Below are positions 52,046 to 60,953 of a stretch of DNA of 64,000 nt, in pieces (position 1 is the first letter of the stretch; every line of letters begins with the position of its first letter). The notes under the pieces are model-generated. The model saw nothing but the letters and a program-made list of their open reading frames with translations, searched no databases and was not told the DNA's origin. The position numbers and the translations under genes are program-made. The stretch spans positions 36,491 to 100,490 of the forward strand of contig NZ_LYXE01000031.1 of NCBI RefSeq assembly GCF_002532075.1, in the 5' to 3' direction. Source of the stretch: Candidatus Chloroploca asiatica (GTDB lineage Bacteria; Chloroflexota; Chloroflexia; Chloroflexales; Chloroflexaceae).

Positions 52046-53308
52046 ATGTCTGATCAGGCTAATCCCTTTCGGATCGCCCAGCAGCAATTCGACACTGCCG
52101 CCGAATTGCTCAACCTCCATCCCGATATTCGGGCTGTCCTGCGCGTACCCCAGCGTGAACTGACGGTCAATTTCCCGGTTCGGCTTGATGATGGTAGCGT
52201 GCAGATGTTTACGGGCTACCGTGTGCAACACAACCTGGGCCGTGGGCCAGTCAAAGGCGGGATTCGTTATCATCCCAGCGTTGATCTGGATGAAGTCCGG
52301 GCGTTGGCGATGTGGATGACGTGGAAGTGTGCCCTGGTCAATATTCCGTACGGTGGGGCTAAAGGTGGGGTCATTGTTGATCCACGTCAACTTTCACTGG
52401 CTGAACTGGAACGCCTGACGCGTCGGTTTGCCTCGGATGTGAGTATTTTGCTTGGCCCCGAGAAGGATATTCCGGCCCCGGATGTGAACACGAATGCACA
52501 GATCATGGCGTGGATCATGGATACGATTTCGATGCACCGCGGGTATACGGTACCTGCGGTCATTACGGGCAAACCGATCCAGGTTGGCGGGTCACTGGGG
52601 CGGATCGAGGCAACCGGGCGTGGGGTGAGCCTGATGGTTCGTGAGGCGGTGCATAAACAGGGGCGCTCGCTTGAGGGGCTGAGGGTGGTTGTACAGGGTT
52701 TTGGCAATGTGGGGAGCACAGCGGCGCTGCTGTTGCACGAAATGGGCTGTCAGGTGATTGGTGTGGCTGATGCTGCCGGGGCCTATTACTGTGCCAGCGG
52801 GCTTGACATTCCTGCGATGCGTACCTACAGTGAACGGCATACGTTTCGGTTGCTGCAGGGATATGAGGCCCCGCATATGGTACCGATCACCGGAACCGAG
52901 TTGCTTGAGTTGGAGTGTGACGTATTGATCCCGGCCGCACTAGAAAATCAGTTGACGGGCGAGAATGCCGCACGGGTACGGGCGGGCATGATTGTTGAAG
53001 GGGCGAATGGCCCGACAACGCCCGGTGCCGATGCGATCCTGACGGCACGGGGCATTCCAGTGGTGCCTGATATTCTCGCCAATGCGGGCGGGGTGATTGT
53101 CAGCTACTTCGAGTGGGTGCAGGGTCTGCAGGAATTTTTCTGGGATGAGCACGATATCAACAGCAAACTCGAGCGCATCCTGGTGAACGCTTTTGAAGAG
53201 GTATGGCAACTGGCGGCGAGTCGCGCCTTACCGTTACGCACCGCAGCCTATCTGCTGGCAGTCCAGCGGGTTGCCGAAGCAAATGCGACCCGTGGCGTTT
53301 ATCCATAG
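52046..53308 (+). CDS. gdhA: Glutamate dehydrogenase (Glu/Leu/Phe/Val family)
   Basis: 420 residues, the length of hexameric bacterial GDH. Substrate lysines K70 (GPVKGGIRYHP) and K94 (WKCALVNIPYGGAKGG, with catalytic K106) are present, followed by the Rossmann domain with VVVQGFGNVGSTAALLLHEM. It interconverts glutamate and 2-oxoglutarate; the cofactor cannot be fixed, though a residue pattern VGVADA suggests NAD preference is possible. GAAGG lies about 18 bp before the ATG, and the gene follows the GNAT by 33 bp. Confidence 0.94.
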   Translation: MSDQANPFRIAQQQFDTAAELLNLHPDIRAVLRVPQRELTVNFPVRLDDGSVQMFTGYRVQHNLGRGPVKGGIRYHPSVDLDEVRALAMWMTWKCALVNIPYGGAKGGVIVDPRQLSLAELERLTRRFASDVSILLGPEKDIPAPDVNTNAQIMAWIMDTISMHRGYTVPAVITGKPIQVGGSLGRIEATGRGVSLMVREAVHKQGRSLEGLRVVVQGFGNVGSTAALLLHEMGCQVIGVADAAGAYYCASGLDIPAMRTYSERHTFRLLQGYEAPHMVPITGTELLELECDVLIPAALENQLTGENAARVRAGMIVEGANGPTTPGADAILTARGIPVVPDILANAGGVIVSYFEWVQGLQEFFWDEHDINSKLERILVNAFEEVWQLAASRALPLRTAAYLLAVQRVAEANATRGVYP

Positions 53309-53336
53309 GTGAGTAGGCAAAGATGCCAGCATAAGG

Positions 53337-53342
53337 TATAAT
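53337..53342 (+). promoter_or_regulatory. -10 element before the REC gene
   Basis: TATAAT in AGGTATAATCC, 49 bp before the ATG at 53392; resembles other TATAATC promoters in the window. Confidence 0.45.
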
Positions 53343-53391
53343 CCAGGTTAAAGAGGGCCTGTTGCGTTGAGACAGCGAGAAAGGGTCCCGG

Positions 53392-53790
53392 ATGCAGATC
53401 TTGCTGGTAGATGATAACCCGCTGATGCAGCAGGTGATCAACAGTTTTCTCGTGAGTCACGGATACAGTGTGGCGATTGCCGCGACCGGTCAGGATGCGC
53501 TTGCGGTCGTCAGTGATGAAGTATGTCGTCTCTTGATGATCGACATGCGCCTACCTGACCAGGATGGGCCAGATCTGCTCGTCATGTTGCGCCAGTTGCC
53601 AGGGATGGCTCATTGTCCAGCGATTGCGGTGAGTGGCCTGGGCGAAGAGGATCGCGAACGGACGGTGGCGGCGGGGTTTGATATGTTTCTGGCGAAACCT
53701 ATTGATCTTGATGAATTGCTTGCGACAGTGCAACGCTATGTAGATCAGCAGACGAGCCATACGAACGGCACGCAGGATTGCATACGGTAA
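53392..53790 (+). CDS. Single-domain response regulator
   Basis: 132 residues. REC features: ILLVDDNPLMQQV (acidic pair), phosphoacceptor in LLMIDMRLPDQDG (near 51), AIAVSGLG with the conserved Ser, and FLAKPID with the Lys. No output domain. There is no kinase nearby; it precedes a HAD hydrolase by 6 bp, so the two are cotranscribed. Confidence 0.92.
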   Translation: MQILLVDDNPLMQQVINSFLVSHGYSVAIAATGQDALAVVSDEVCRLLMIDMRLPDQDGPDLLVMLRQLPGMAHCPAIAVSGLGEEDRERTVAAGFDMFLAKPIDLDELLATVQRYVDQQTSHTNGTQDCIR

Positions 53791-53796
53791 GAGGAT

Positions 53797-54483
53797 ATGG
53801 ATCGTCTGGTTTTGTGGGATGTTGACGGAACTTTGTTGAGCACGGATGGTATTGCGGCTGAGGCGATGCGGGCCACCATGCGCGAGGTCGTCGGGCCAAC
53901 GGCACCAATGGCGCGCACGGCTTATGCAGGCAAGACCGACTGGCAGATCATACGCGAGAGTTTCCCGACGCTGGCGCCCGAGGCGATTGCCGAGCAGTTG
54001 CATGCCTTTACCGTGAGCTATGCGCGTCGGCTAGAGGCGCAGCGCGACGAATTGGCGCGACGTTCACGGCTCTTTCCGGGGGTGCAGGCAGCCCTAGAAG
54101 CGTTGGCGGGCAGGGTGCGCCAGGCCCCGTTGACCGGCAATATCGCTGCGGTCGCACGCCTCAAGCTTGCTGCAGTTGGCCTAGTGGCGCATCTTGATCT
54201 GGCGGCGGGGGCTTATGGTGATGATCATCACCATAGGCCTGAGCTTGTTCCGCTTGCGGCAGCACGAGCGGCGGCACGGTACGGACGACCCTTTGCCGGT
54301 CATGAGATTATTATTGTTGGTGATACGCCGCATGACATTGCCTGTGGCAAGGCCAATGGAACCCGCACGGTGGCGGTTGCCACTGGCCCGTACCCCTTTG
54401 ATGAACTCGTGCGGTGTGAGCCGGATGTTGCGCTAACCGACCTGCGTGATACCGAAGCTGTCGTACGGGCCGTTCTTGGGTAA
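53797..54483 (+). CDS. HAD-family hydrolase (phosphoglycolate-phosphatase-like)
   Basis: 228 residues. The nucleophile and acid are D8 and D10 in LWDVDGTLL. A helical cap (about 20-90), motif II threonine in APLTGNIAAVARLKL, and motif IV in IIIVGDTPHDIACGKANG follow. An RGGDD-like HHHR segment near 145 is unusual. The substrate is likely a small phosphorylated metabolite. AGAGG is 4 bp before the ATG. Confidence 0.88.
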   Translation: MDRLVLWDVDGTLLSTDGIAAEAMRATMREVVGPTAPMARTAYAGKTDWQIIRESFPTLAPEAIAEQLHAFTVSYARRLEAQRDELARRSRLFPGVQAALEALAGRVRQAPLTGNIAAVARLKLAAVGLVAHLDLAAGAYGDDHHHRPELVPLAAARAAARYGRPFAGHEIIIVGDTPHDIACGKANGTRTVAVATGPYPFDELVRCEPDVALTDLRDTEAVVRAVLG

Positions 54484-54487
54484 CAGC

Positions 54488-55363
54488 TTATTGGGCGAGT
54501 GGTTTGCTGAGATCGTTGCCCCATTCATTCCAGGAGCCATCGTAGATCGCGGCGCGGCGTCCGGTGATCAGTTCATAGGCGAGGGCGGTAGGTGTCGCGG
54601 AGACACCGCCGTTGCAATAGGCGACTACCTCGCGATCCTCTTGCGCGTCGAGGTCGATCCCAGCGGCGGTAAAACGCTCGCGGAGCACTTCAGGGGGGCT
54701 GAAGGTATGATCCTCGGCACTGAGAAGGCTCTGATAAAAGACATGCGCGGCATTGGGGATATGTCCACCGCGCACCGCGCGTGACTCGTGGCCCTGATAC
54801 TCAGCGAGGCTACGGGCATCAATGAGCAACGTCGCAGCGGAGTCAAGGTTCGCGAGGATCTGGTCAGCGGTCTTCCGCAGGGCGGGCTGGGGCTGCGGGG
54901 TGAAGGTTGCGGGCGGATAGTGCGGTACGACGGTCGTCAGCGGGCGGGCTTCAGCCTGCCATTTGAGCAACCCACCGTTGAGAATGCGTGCCTGTTCAAA
55001 GCCATAGTAGCGCAGCACCCAGAGCACGCGTCCGGCAAACATTGAAAACCAGTCATCGTAGATAACGACGATGCTATCGTCGCCAATGCCGCGCTCGCTG
55101 AGCACACGCGCAAGTTTGTCGGGCGGGGCAATCTGGGTAGGCACCGGATCATCGAGATCCACAATATCTTCGAGCCAGTTGAGATAGAGCGCACCGGGGA
55201 TATGTCCGGCGGCATAATCGTCGTGGCGGGCAAAATAGTGTGGTTTCGGCTCGGTGGGGGGCAACACCTTGCCCCGCGCATCAACAATGCGTAGGGTCGG
55301 CTCGTCCAGATGCTCGGCGAGCCAGGCAGTCGTAACAAGCGGACCAGTGGGCAACTCAAGCAT
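54488..55363 (-). CDS. Thiosulfate/3-mercaptopyruvate sulfurtransferase (two rhodanese domains)
   Basis: 291 residues. An inactive N-terminal rhodanese domain (LRIVDARG, FARHDDYAAGHIPGALYLNW) is followed by an active one with C250 in the loop CNGGVSAT. Classical enzymes have CGSGVTA (mercaptopyruvate) or CRKGVTA (thiosulfate); CNGGVSA is closer to the former in charge, so preference is open. It converges on the HAD gene with a 4-bp gap. Confidence 0.9.
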   Translation of the reverse strand: MLELPTGPLVTTAWLAEHLDEPTLRIVDARGKVLPPTEPKPHYFARHDDYAAGHIPGALYLNWLEDIVDLDDPVPTQIAPPDKLARVLSERGIGDDSIVVIYDDWFSMFAGRVLWVLRYYGFEQARILNGGLLKWQAEARPLTTVVPHYPPATFTPQPQPALRKTADQILANLDSAATLLIDARSLAEYQGHESRAVRGGHIPNAAHVFYQSLLSAEDHTFSPPEVLRERFTAAGIDLDAQEDREVVAYCNGGVSATPTALAYELITGRRAAIYDGSWNEWGNDLSKPLAQ

Positions 55364-55410
55364 TGGGTTACTCTCTTCTTGCTAACAGAATCAGTAGTCT
55401 GGCAACTACA

Positions 55411-55478
55411 TTTTCTGACTTGCTCGCGACCGTGTCATACTGTGAGACCTCACAGGTCTTCAAGACCTGTGAAGTCTG
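55411..55478. repeat. Dispersed repeat and hairpin upstream of the sulfurtransferase
   Basis: CACAGGTCTT-C-AAGACCTGTG (55451-55471) is a perfect hairpin within an AGACCTCACAGGTCTT-type sequence. It is preceded by TTTTCTGAC...TGTCAT, related to the direct repeat at 8960-9028. No gene is in the 148-bp gap. Confidence 0.55.
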
Positions 55479-55511
55479 ACGGGCGCTCAGAAACGTCCTT
55501 CACAAACGAAA

Positions 55512-57749
55512 TCAATCGGTGAGTTCACGGGGGGGTTGGTTCAACACCCGCGTCAGATCGCGGAGATCCATCCACCACTGTTGTTTAGGGCGGGCGTGTT
55601 CAGCATCAACACGACGGGGAAACTCTTCGAGGTCAATAATCTGGACACGGCCATCCTGATAGCCAATAAAGGCACTATCAGCCGAGCCTTGCAAGGCACG
55701 GTCGATCAGGAAATCGATACATCTGACGGCCAAGCGCGTGGCCTGAATACGGTCAAAGGGCGACGGTGAACCACCCTGTTGAAGGTGACCAAGGATAGAC
55801 TGGCGCACCTCAAAGAGATCGGCGCCTTCCTCTTCAAAGAGCGAGCACATAAAGCTTGTGGTATAGATCGGATTCGACTTCTCATTGCGAATCACGAGGC
55901 TCAAGCGCTTGCCGTGCTGGAACCAGTAGCTCATCTCATCGATATCTTTTTGCATATCGTTGAGCGTAACACCTTCTTCGGGCAGATAGACGCGTTCTGC
56001 ACCAGAAGCGAGGCCACTCATCAAGGCGAGGTAGCCACAGCCACGGCCCATGACCTCGACGACAAAACAGCGGCGCGAGGCGACGGCTGACTGCTTGATG
56101 CGATCGATGGCATCAACAATATTATTGAGCGCCGTATCAGAACCAATGCTCAATTCTGAGCCAGGGAGATTATTATTAATCGTCGCGGGCAAGCAGATCA
56201 TCGGAATATTAAAAGCCGGATAATTATAGCGTTCGCTATGGAGTTTATAGCAAATATCATAGCCCGTCCAGCCACCGATCATCAAGATACCATTGATATC
56301 AAACTCTTCGAGGCGGCGGGCGAGTTGATAGATCTCGGGGCCACGGGGGATCTTGCGATTGGTTCCGAGTTCAGCGCCACCGGTTGTAGCCCAGCCACTG
56401 ACGCTCATCCAATCCATTTCGTGGACATCGCCATCGATGAGCCCCTGGAACCCGTGGCGAACACCGAGCATCGTATGGCCGTGGTCAATGCCGAGGCGGA
56501 CGGCCACGCGAACAGCGGTATTCATCCCAGGAGCGGGGCCGCCGGCGTGAAGGATCGCAAGGCGCAGGGGGCGAGGGGCAGTACCGGCCTGGGGCGGACG
56601 TGACTGGACGAGGGTACGGAGGGTACGGAAGGCCTCGGTGAAACTACCGCCACGGAGGCTCATGGCACGCTCATACTCTTGGGCCTTAATGGCCTCGGCA
56701 ACGGTGCGTGTTTCGGCGACACACTGCAGGAGAGGGGTCATGGTCACACGGTTCTCACGAATCCCGATCACCTGCGAGTCGCGTTCAGGCTTAGCTTGGA
56801 TCAACTCGCGTGCTGCAGTATAGCCCATCAACGTACTCATCCAGCGATCGAAGGCACTGGGGGCACCGCCACGTTGCACATGCCCAAGGATGGTCACCCG
56901 GGTATCTTCGCCGAGGCGTTCTTCGATCAAATGCTTGATAAAATCAGCCGTAATCGCATTGCCTGCGCGGTCACGAGAGCCTTCGGCGAGAATGATAAGG
57001 CTATCGCGGCGGCCACTGGCACGCCCAGCGCGCATGGCCTCACACATACGTTCGGGCCAATCATCGTCCTCGGGCGGATTCTCGGGAATAAAGACCCAGT
57101 CGGCACTTCCGGCAATTGCCCCCATCAACGCGAGGTAGCCACAATGCCGGCCCATAACCTCGATCACAAACGTGCGCTGATGGCTAGCGGCGGTCGAGGT
57201 AATTGCATCAAGAGCTTCGGTAATGCGATGGAGCGCCGAGTCGGCCCCGATGGTCATATCAGTGCCCGAGAAATCATTATCAATTGAACCGACGAGACCC
57301 ACGATGCCGAGGTGGGGATGGCGTGCCGCGACGGACTTGCTCAATTGCCCAGCCTCAACGAGCTCCTTCAGGAGTCCGGGCCACTCTTCGCGAAACTCTT
57401 GTGCGCCACGGAGGCTGCCATCGCCACCAATCACGACGAGGCGATCAATACCGTGGATGAGCAAATTAGCGACACTCTGGCGCAGCCCTTCGCGGGTACG
57501 AAAGCCGGGGCTACGGGCAGTACCGATGGCCGTGCCACCGCGATGCAGGATGCCCCCGACGCTATCCCAATCCATCTTGCGGATGAAATCGCCACCCCTG
57601 ATCAGCCCCTCATAGCCTTCATAGATGGCGTAGACTTCACAGCCTTCCGTGATTCCGGTACGAACGATGGCGCGCACAGCAGCATTCATGCCCTGGGCGT
57701 CACCGCCGCTTGTCAAGACGCCAATCTTGATCTTTTTGGCGGCAGACAT
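55512..57749 (-). CDS. pfkA: Double-length ATP-dependent 6-phosphofructokinase (eukaryote-like tandem fusion)
   Basis: 745 residues from the ATG at 57749 (GAGAAGGAG upstream; the longer frame to 57854 reads a hairpin). Two PFK domains, about 1-380 and 395-730. The N-half is intact: GVLTSGGDAQGMNA, GGDGS (108-112), GLVGSIDNDFSGTD with catalytic D157, MGRHCGYLAL (199-208) and ILGHVQRGG. Gly at 111 and 154 are the ATP- rather than PPi-type residues. In the C-half GGDGS becomes GGWTG (492-496) and TIDND becomes TINNN (523-527), so it cannot be catalytic and is probably regulatory, as in animal and fungal PFK-1. It is the last gene of a minus-strand run after rpiB. Confidence 0.95.
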   Translation of the reverse strand: MSAAKKIKIGVLTSGGDAQGMNAAVRAIVRTGITEGCEVYAIYEGYEGLIRGGDFIRKMDWDSVGGILHRGGTAIGTARSPGFRTREGLRQSVANLLIHGIDRLVVIGGDGSLRGAQEFREEWPGLLKELVEAGQLSKSVAARHPHLGIVGLVGSIDNDFSGTDMTIGADSALHRITEALDAITSTAASHQRTFVIEVMGRHCGYLALMGAIAGSADWVFIPENPPEDDDWPERMCEAMRAGRASGRRDSLIILAEGSRDRAGNAITADFIKHLIEERLGEDTRVTILGHVQRGGAPSAFDRWMSTLMGYTAARELIQAKPERDSQVIGIRENRVTMTPLLQCVAETRTVAEAIKAQEYERAMSLRGGSFTEAFRTLRTLVQSRPPQAGTAPRPLRLAILHAGGPAPGMNTAVRVAVRLGIDHGHTMLGVRHGFQGLIDGDVHEMDWMSVSGWATTGGAELGTNRKIPRGPEIYQLARRLEEFDINGILMIGGWTGYDICYKLHSERYNYPAFNIPMICLPATINNNLPGSELSIGSDTALNNIVDAIDRIKQSAVASRRCFVVEVMGRGCGYLALMSGLASGAERVYLPEEGVTLNDMQKDIDEMSYWFQHGKRLSLVIRNEKSNPIYTTSFMCSLFEEEGADLFEVRQSILGHLQQGGSPSPFDRIQATRLAVRCIDFLIDRALQGSADSAFIGYQDGRVQIIDLEEFPRRVDAEHARPKQQWWMDLRDLTRVLNQPPRELTD

Positions 57750-57780
57750 GGTGTTCTCCTTCTCCAGTTTGCCGATCGAT

Positions 57781-57829
57781 CTTTTTTGTTGTGGGTTGGC
57801 GGCGAAGTCGCCAACCCACAACAAAAAAG
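57781..57829. repeat. Hairpin element B (TTTTTTGTT ... AACAAAA family) in the pfk leader
   Basis: Perfect 21-bp arms around GCGAAGT; the aligned 45-nt element is 57782-57826. Its ends and GGCGGCGAAGTCGCC core match element A (22351-22395), while the mid-stem differs by compensated changes. It lies 31 bp before the pfk start and 92 bp after the rpiB stop, so it sits in the pfk leader or ends the upstream transcript. Confidence 0.7.
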
Positions 57830-57921
57830 GACGCGGGTAACGTCTAATCCACACGTGTACACTTTAAAGCACCTCTCTGTGACTATAGTATAGCACGCTA
57901 CTGAAAGCTTCCCGGAAGCTT

Positions 57922-58371
57922 TCAGGTTGAGGTGCGATAGTCTCGATCGATGGCGTCTACAGCGGCAAGGGCATCGTGTTCTGATGGAGGGCATGCGGTC
58001 GCAAACCAGGCATCTAAGATTTCGCGGGCGAGTTCGGGGGTCGTCGTACGCAGGCTCAAGGCGAGCACATTGGCATCATTCCACTTGCGGGCGCCGACGG
58101 CGGTCTGGGCATCGTGGCAGAGGGCGGCCCGAATACCAGGGACTTTATTGGCCGCAATGCTGACGCCGGTACCGGTATAACAGCAGACGATGCCCTGGTC
58201 GGCGTGGCCGGTGGCGACCGTTTCGCCGACGGCCCGACCGACATCAGGCCAGATCGCCTGGGTTCCGGCGAGGGGCCCGACGAGGATGAAGTCATGACCA
58301 CGTCGGGTCAACTCTTCGCGCAGGACATCAGTGAGGTAGGTTTGTTCATCGCTTCCGAGCACAATGTTCAT
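57922..58371 (-). CDS. rpiB: Ribose-5-phosphate isomerase B
   Basis: 149 residues. RpiB/LacAB fold: IVLGSDEQTYLTDVLREELT, the active-site loop QGIVCCYTGTGVSIAANK with the catalytic Cys, and RAALCHDAQTAVGARKWNDA, NVLALS. It interconverts ribose- and ribulose-5-phosphate in the pentose phosphate pathway. 11 bp after a glycosyltransferase gene. Confidence 0.93.
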   Translation of the reverse strand: MNIVLGSDEQTYLTDVLREELTRRGHDFILVGPLAGTQAIWPDVGRAVGETVATGHADQGIVCCYTGTGVSIAANKVPGIRAALCHDAQTAVGARKWNDANVLALSLRTTTPELAREILDAWFATACPPSEHDALAAVDAIDRDYRTST

Positions 58372-58382
58372 TGGTGATCTCC

Positions 58383-59612
58383 TTAGCGGGAACGTCGCCC
58401 ACGCAGTAGTGAGCGACCAGCGCGGGGAAAGCCGAGCAAACCTGCGCGGCGGCGGGTAGTCGGCATCCCCGAGGTTGCATTCACGAGCGTAAGTTGTTCC
58501 ATCATGATGCGGGCGATCTGGGCTGAGCCATCGCGTGGCACGGCCCCAGCGAGGCGTGCGACGGTTGCAGCGTGGCGCGGTGGCTCACGGAGCTCGCTGA
58601 CGGCGTTGACGATGCGTTCGGTGGTTGGGCAGAAGAGGCCGAGCTCGTAGTTGAGGACAAAGTCGATATTGCCCTGCTCTTGCATACCGACGGCTTCGGT
58701 GACAATGACCGGCTTCCGCATGACCAGGGCCTCCATGAGGGTCCCGGGGCCGGCTTTGGTCACCACCAGATCGCTCGCGGCCATCAGCGCCTCCATGTTA
58801 TCCACAAAGCCATAGATATGGCTCAAGGGAGGGCGTTGGCGGTCGTGCAAATCCTGATAGACGGCGCGATTTTTGCCGGTAATGACGAGCAGTTGGGTTG
58901 AGGGAAAGGCCTGTTCGAGCGCGAGCACGAGTTCAGCGAGGCGTCCCGAGCCGACGCCACCGGCGGTAACGAGCAGGGTAAAGGCATCGGGATCGAGGCC
59001 GAGGGCCTGGCGCGACTGACGTTCATCGAGCGTATAGGCCACAAATTTGGGATGCACGGGAAAGCCGGTGCGTTTGAGTTGTGACGGGTACATCCCCCGG
59101 CGATACATAATCTGGAAGGCTTCGTCGGTCGGTACGACCGCGAGGTCAACCCCTGGATAGGTCCATGAGGCGTGCAAACTGACGAGGTCAGTGACACAGG
59201 TAATCACACGAAAGGGCATCCGGCGAGCGCTGCGTGCCCAGACGACGAGGCGATTAACGAGGGGATGGGTTGAGACGACGAGGCGGGGTTGGCGTGCTTC
59301 GATGGCCCTGATCAGATTGCGGCGCGCACTCAGAAAGACCAGGCGTGAGAGCATATCCACGGTACGGGTTGCATTGGTCAATTGAAAGGTCAGATCGTAG
59401 AGGCGCAGCCAGCGGGTCGAGAGCTTATCGTAGTGTTCGGGGGCACCACGCACGCCGGGCAAATCGGTGAGGCGGAGAATATCTTCGATGGCCCAGGTAA
59501 GCGACGTATTGCTGATCTGATCGAGGGCAGCGCTAATAGCGACGGCAGCACTGCGATGGCCGCCGCCAGTATCAGAGATCGCAAAGAGGACATCAACTGG
59601 CCCTGAAGTCAT
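58383..59612 (-). CDS. MGDG-synthase-like glycosyltransferase (GT28), copy 2
   Basis: 409 residues. VLFAISDTGGGHRSAAVAIS at the N-terminus is the MGDG synthase glycine-rich acceptor loop with GGGH. The GT28 donor site follows: LLVTAGGVGSGRL, ASDLVVTKAGPGTLMEALVM and PVIVTEAVGMQEQGNIDFVL. Enzymes of this group move galactose or glucose from UDP-sugar to diacylglycerol. The basic tail (RRRAGLLGFPRAGRSLLRGR) may bind the membrane. It lies 12 bp after a paralogue. Confidence 0.85.
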   Translation of the reverse strand: MTSGPVDVLFAISDTGGGHRSAAVAISAALDQISNTSLTWAIEDILRLTDLPGVRGAPEHYDKLSTRWLRLYDLTFQLTNATRTVDMLSRLVFLSARRNLIRAIEARQPRLVVSTHPLVNRLVVWARSARRMPFRVITCVTDLVSLHASWTYPGVDLAVVPTDEAFQIMYRRGMYPSQLKRTGFPVHPKFVAYTLDERQSRQALGLDPDAFTLLVTAGGVGSGRLAELVLALEQAFPSTQLLVITGKNRAVYQDLHDRQRPPLSHIYGFVDNMEALMAASDLVVTKAGPGTLMEALVMRKPVIVTEAVGMQEQGNIDFVLNYELGLFCPTTERIVNAVSELREPPRHAATVARLAGAVPRDGSAQIARIMMEQLTLVNATSGMPTTRRRAGLLGFPRAGRSLLRGRRSR

Positions 59613-59624
59613 AGATGCTATCCT

Positions 59625-60764
59625 TCATTTATGGCGTCGGTTCAAAAAATCAGCAAGCACCCGTTCCGCAATATCGAGCGCAGCGCGTGGTCGTCCGGCT
59701 GATGCAGCTGCCGAGCGCATAAGGGCGAGGGTATCGGGATGCTGCAACATATGGAGGGCCGTGCGAGCGACTGAAGCGGGAATGCGAAGTTGCACCCCAG
59801 CGCCGCAACTCACCACATAATCGGCATTCCACTCTTCGTGACCGGGGATTGGTTCAATCACAACGAGGGGTACCGAGCGAGCGAGCACCTCACTAACGAT
59901 CAAGCCGCCGGCTTTGGTGATGACCAGATCAGTGGCAGCGATCAGATCATCAACGTAGTTAACGAACCCGAGGATGCGCAACTGCACATGCGTTGAAGCC
60001 GTGAGATCACTGAGGCTCTCGACGAGGGTCGGATTGCGTCCGGCGACCACAACAAGAGTCATGTCAAGGGAACTTTGCAAGAAATGCTCAACCATCAAGC
60101 GGATATGCTCATCGTCTAACCCACCACCAAAGAGCGTTATGAGCGGGTACGTTGTTGACAGGCCATGACGGAGACGGATCGCCTCAACTTCTTTCGGCTC
60201 GTTCACCACGGGATCAACCGGAATGCCGCTGACACTAATTTGATTGGCGGCGACACCGCGGGCGATCAATTGATCGCGGGTCTGTTCATCGCCGACAAAA
60301 TAACCATCAATCTCGGTATAGGTCCAGAAGGTATGGGCGACATAGTCTGTCACCACACAATAGACGGGCTGACTGAGCATCGCATTGCGCTTGTAACGAA
60401 CGAGCAACTCCATGGGCAGGAAATGGGTACAGATAATCAGTTCGGGCTGAAAGGCACGCAGCAGATCTTTGAGCCCGGTGGTGCCGATGCTTTCGACAAG
60501 CTTACGGAGATTATTGGTAAACTCCGAGAGGGTCGGATCGGCATTTGTCTGGGTATAGAAATAGCCCCAGACCATCGGGGCGCGGTCGGTTAATTCGAGA
60601 TATGAGCGTGCATAGGCAACCCGAAAGAGGCGGGTCGTATGATCGAGCACATCTTCGATCCGAACCTCACCAGGTTGGCGTTGTAGAAAAGCGGTGGCAA
60701 GGGCCTCAGCTGCACGTTTATGTCCAGCCCCAACCGAGGCATAGAGCAGCAACACTCGCGGCAT
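59625..60764 (-). CDS. MGDG-synthase-like glycosyltransferase (GT28), copy 1
   Basis: 379 residues from the ATG at 60764. VLLLYASVGAGHKRAAEALA is the acceptor loop; PLITLFGGGLDDEHIRLMVE, ATDLVITKAGGLIVSEVLAR and PIPGHEEWNADYVV form the GT28 nucleotide-sugar site. Paralogous to the next gene, so the pair could add successive sugars to make mono- and diglycosyldiacylglycerols; this is inferred. First gene of a run with copy 2, rpiB and pfk. Confidence 0.87.
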   Translation of the reverse strand: MPRVLLLYASVGAGHKRAAEALATAFLQRQPGEVRIEDVLDHTTRLFRVAYARSYLELTDRAPMVWGYFYTQTNADPTLSEFTNNLRKLVESIGTTGLKDLLRAFQPELIICTHFLPMELLVRYKRNAMLSQPVYCVVTDYVAHTFWTYTEIDGYFVGDEQTRDQLIARGVAANQISVSGIPVDPVVNEPKEVEAIRLRHGLSTTYPLITLFGGGLDDEHIRLMVEHFLQSSLDMTLVVVAGRNPTLVESLSDLTASTHVQLRILGFVNYVDDLIAATDLVITKAGGLIVSEVLARSVPLVVIEPIPGHEEWNADYVVSCGAGVQLRIPASVARTALHMLQHPDTLALMRSAAASAGRPRAALDIAERVLADFLNRRHK

Positions 60765-60953
60765 GGGTGCTCCCGAGATGAGAATGATCATGTGGCAGGC
60801 GCAAGATCTGCCTGTTATGGGGTATCCTACCACAAACGTAGGTTCCTGGGGGGCTGCGGCGCAGAGGGATTAGTTTTACGCATGAACTTTCGTGGTCACG
60901 GTCAAGCGCCTACGAACCTTGGCTTACGTGATATGCGCAGCGTTAGGGATTGG

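Noticed and set aside
57750..57854. N-terminal extension of phosphofructokinase
   Set aside because: It reads through hairpin element B; a strong ribosome site precedes the ATG at 57749.
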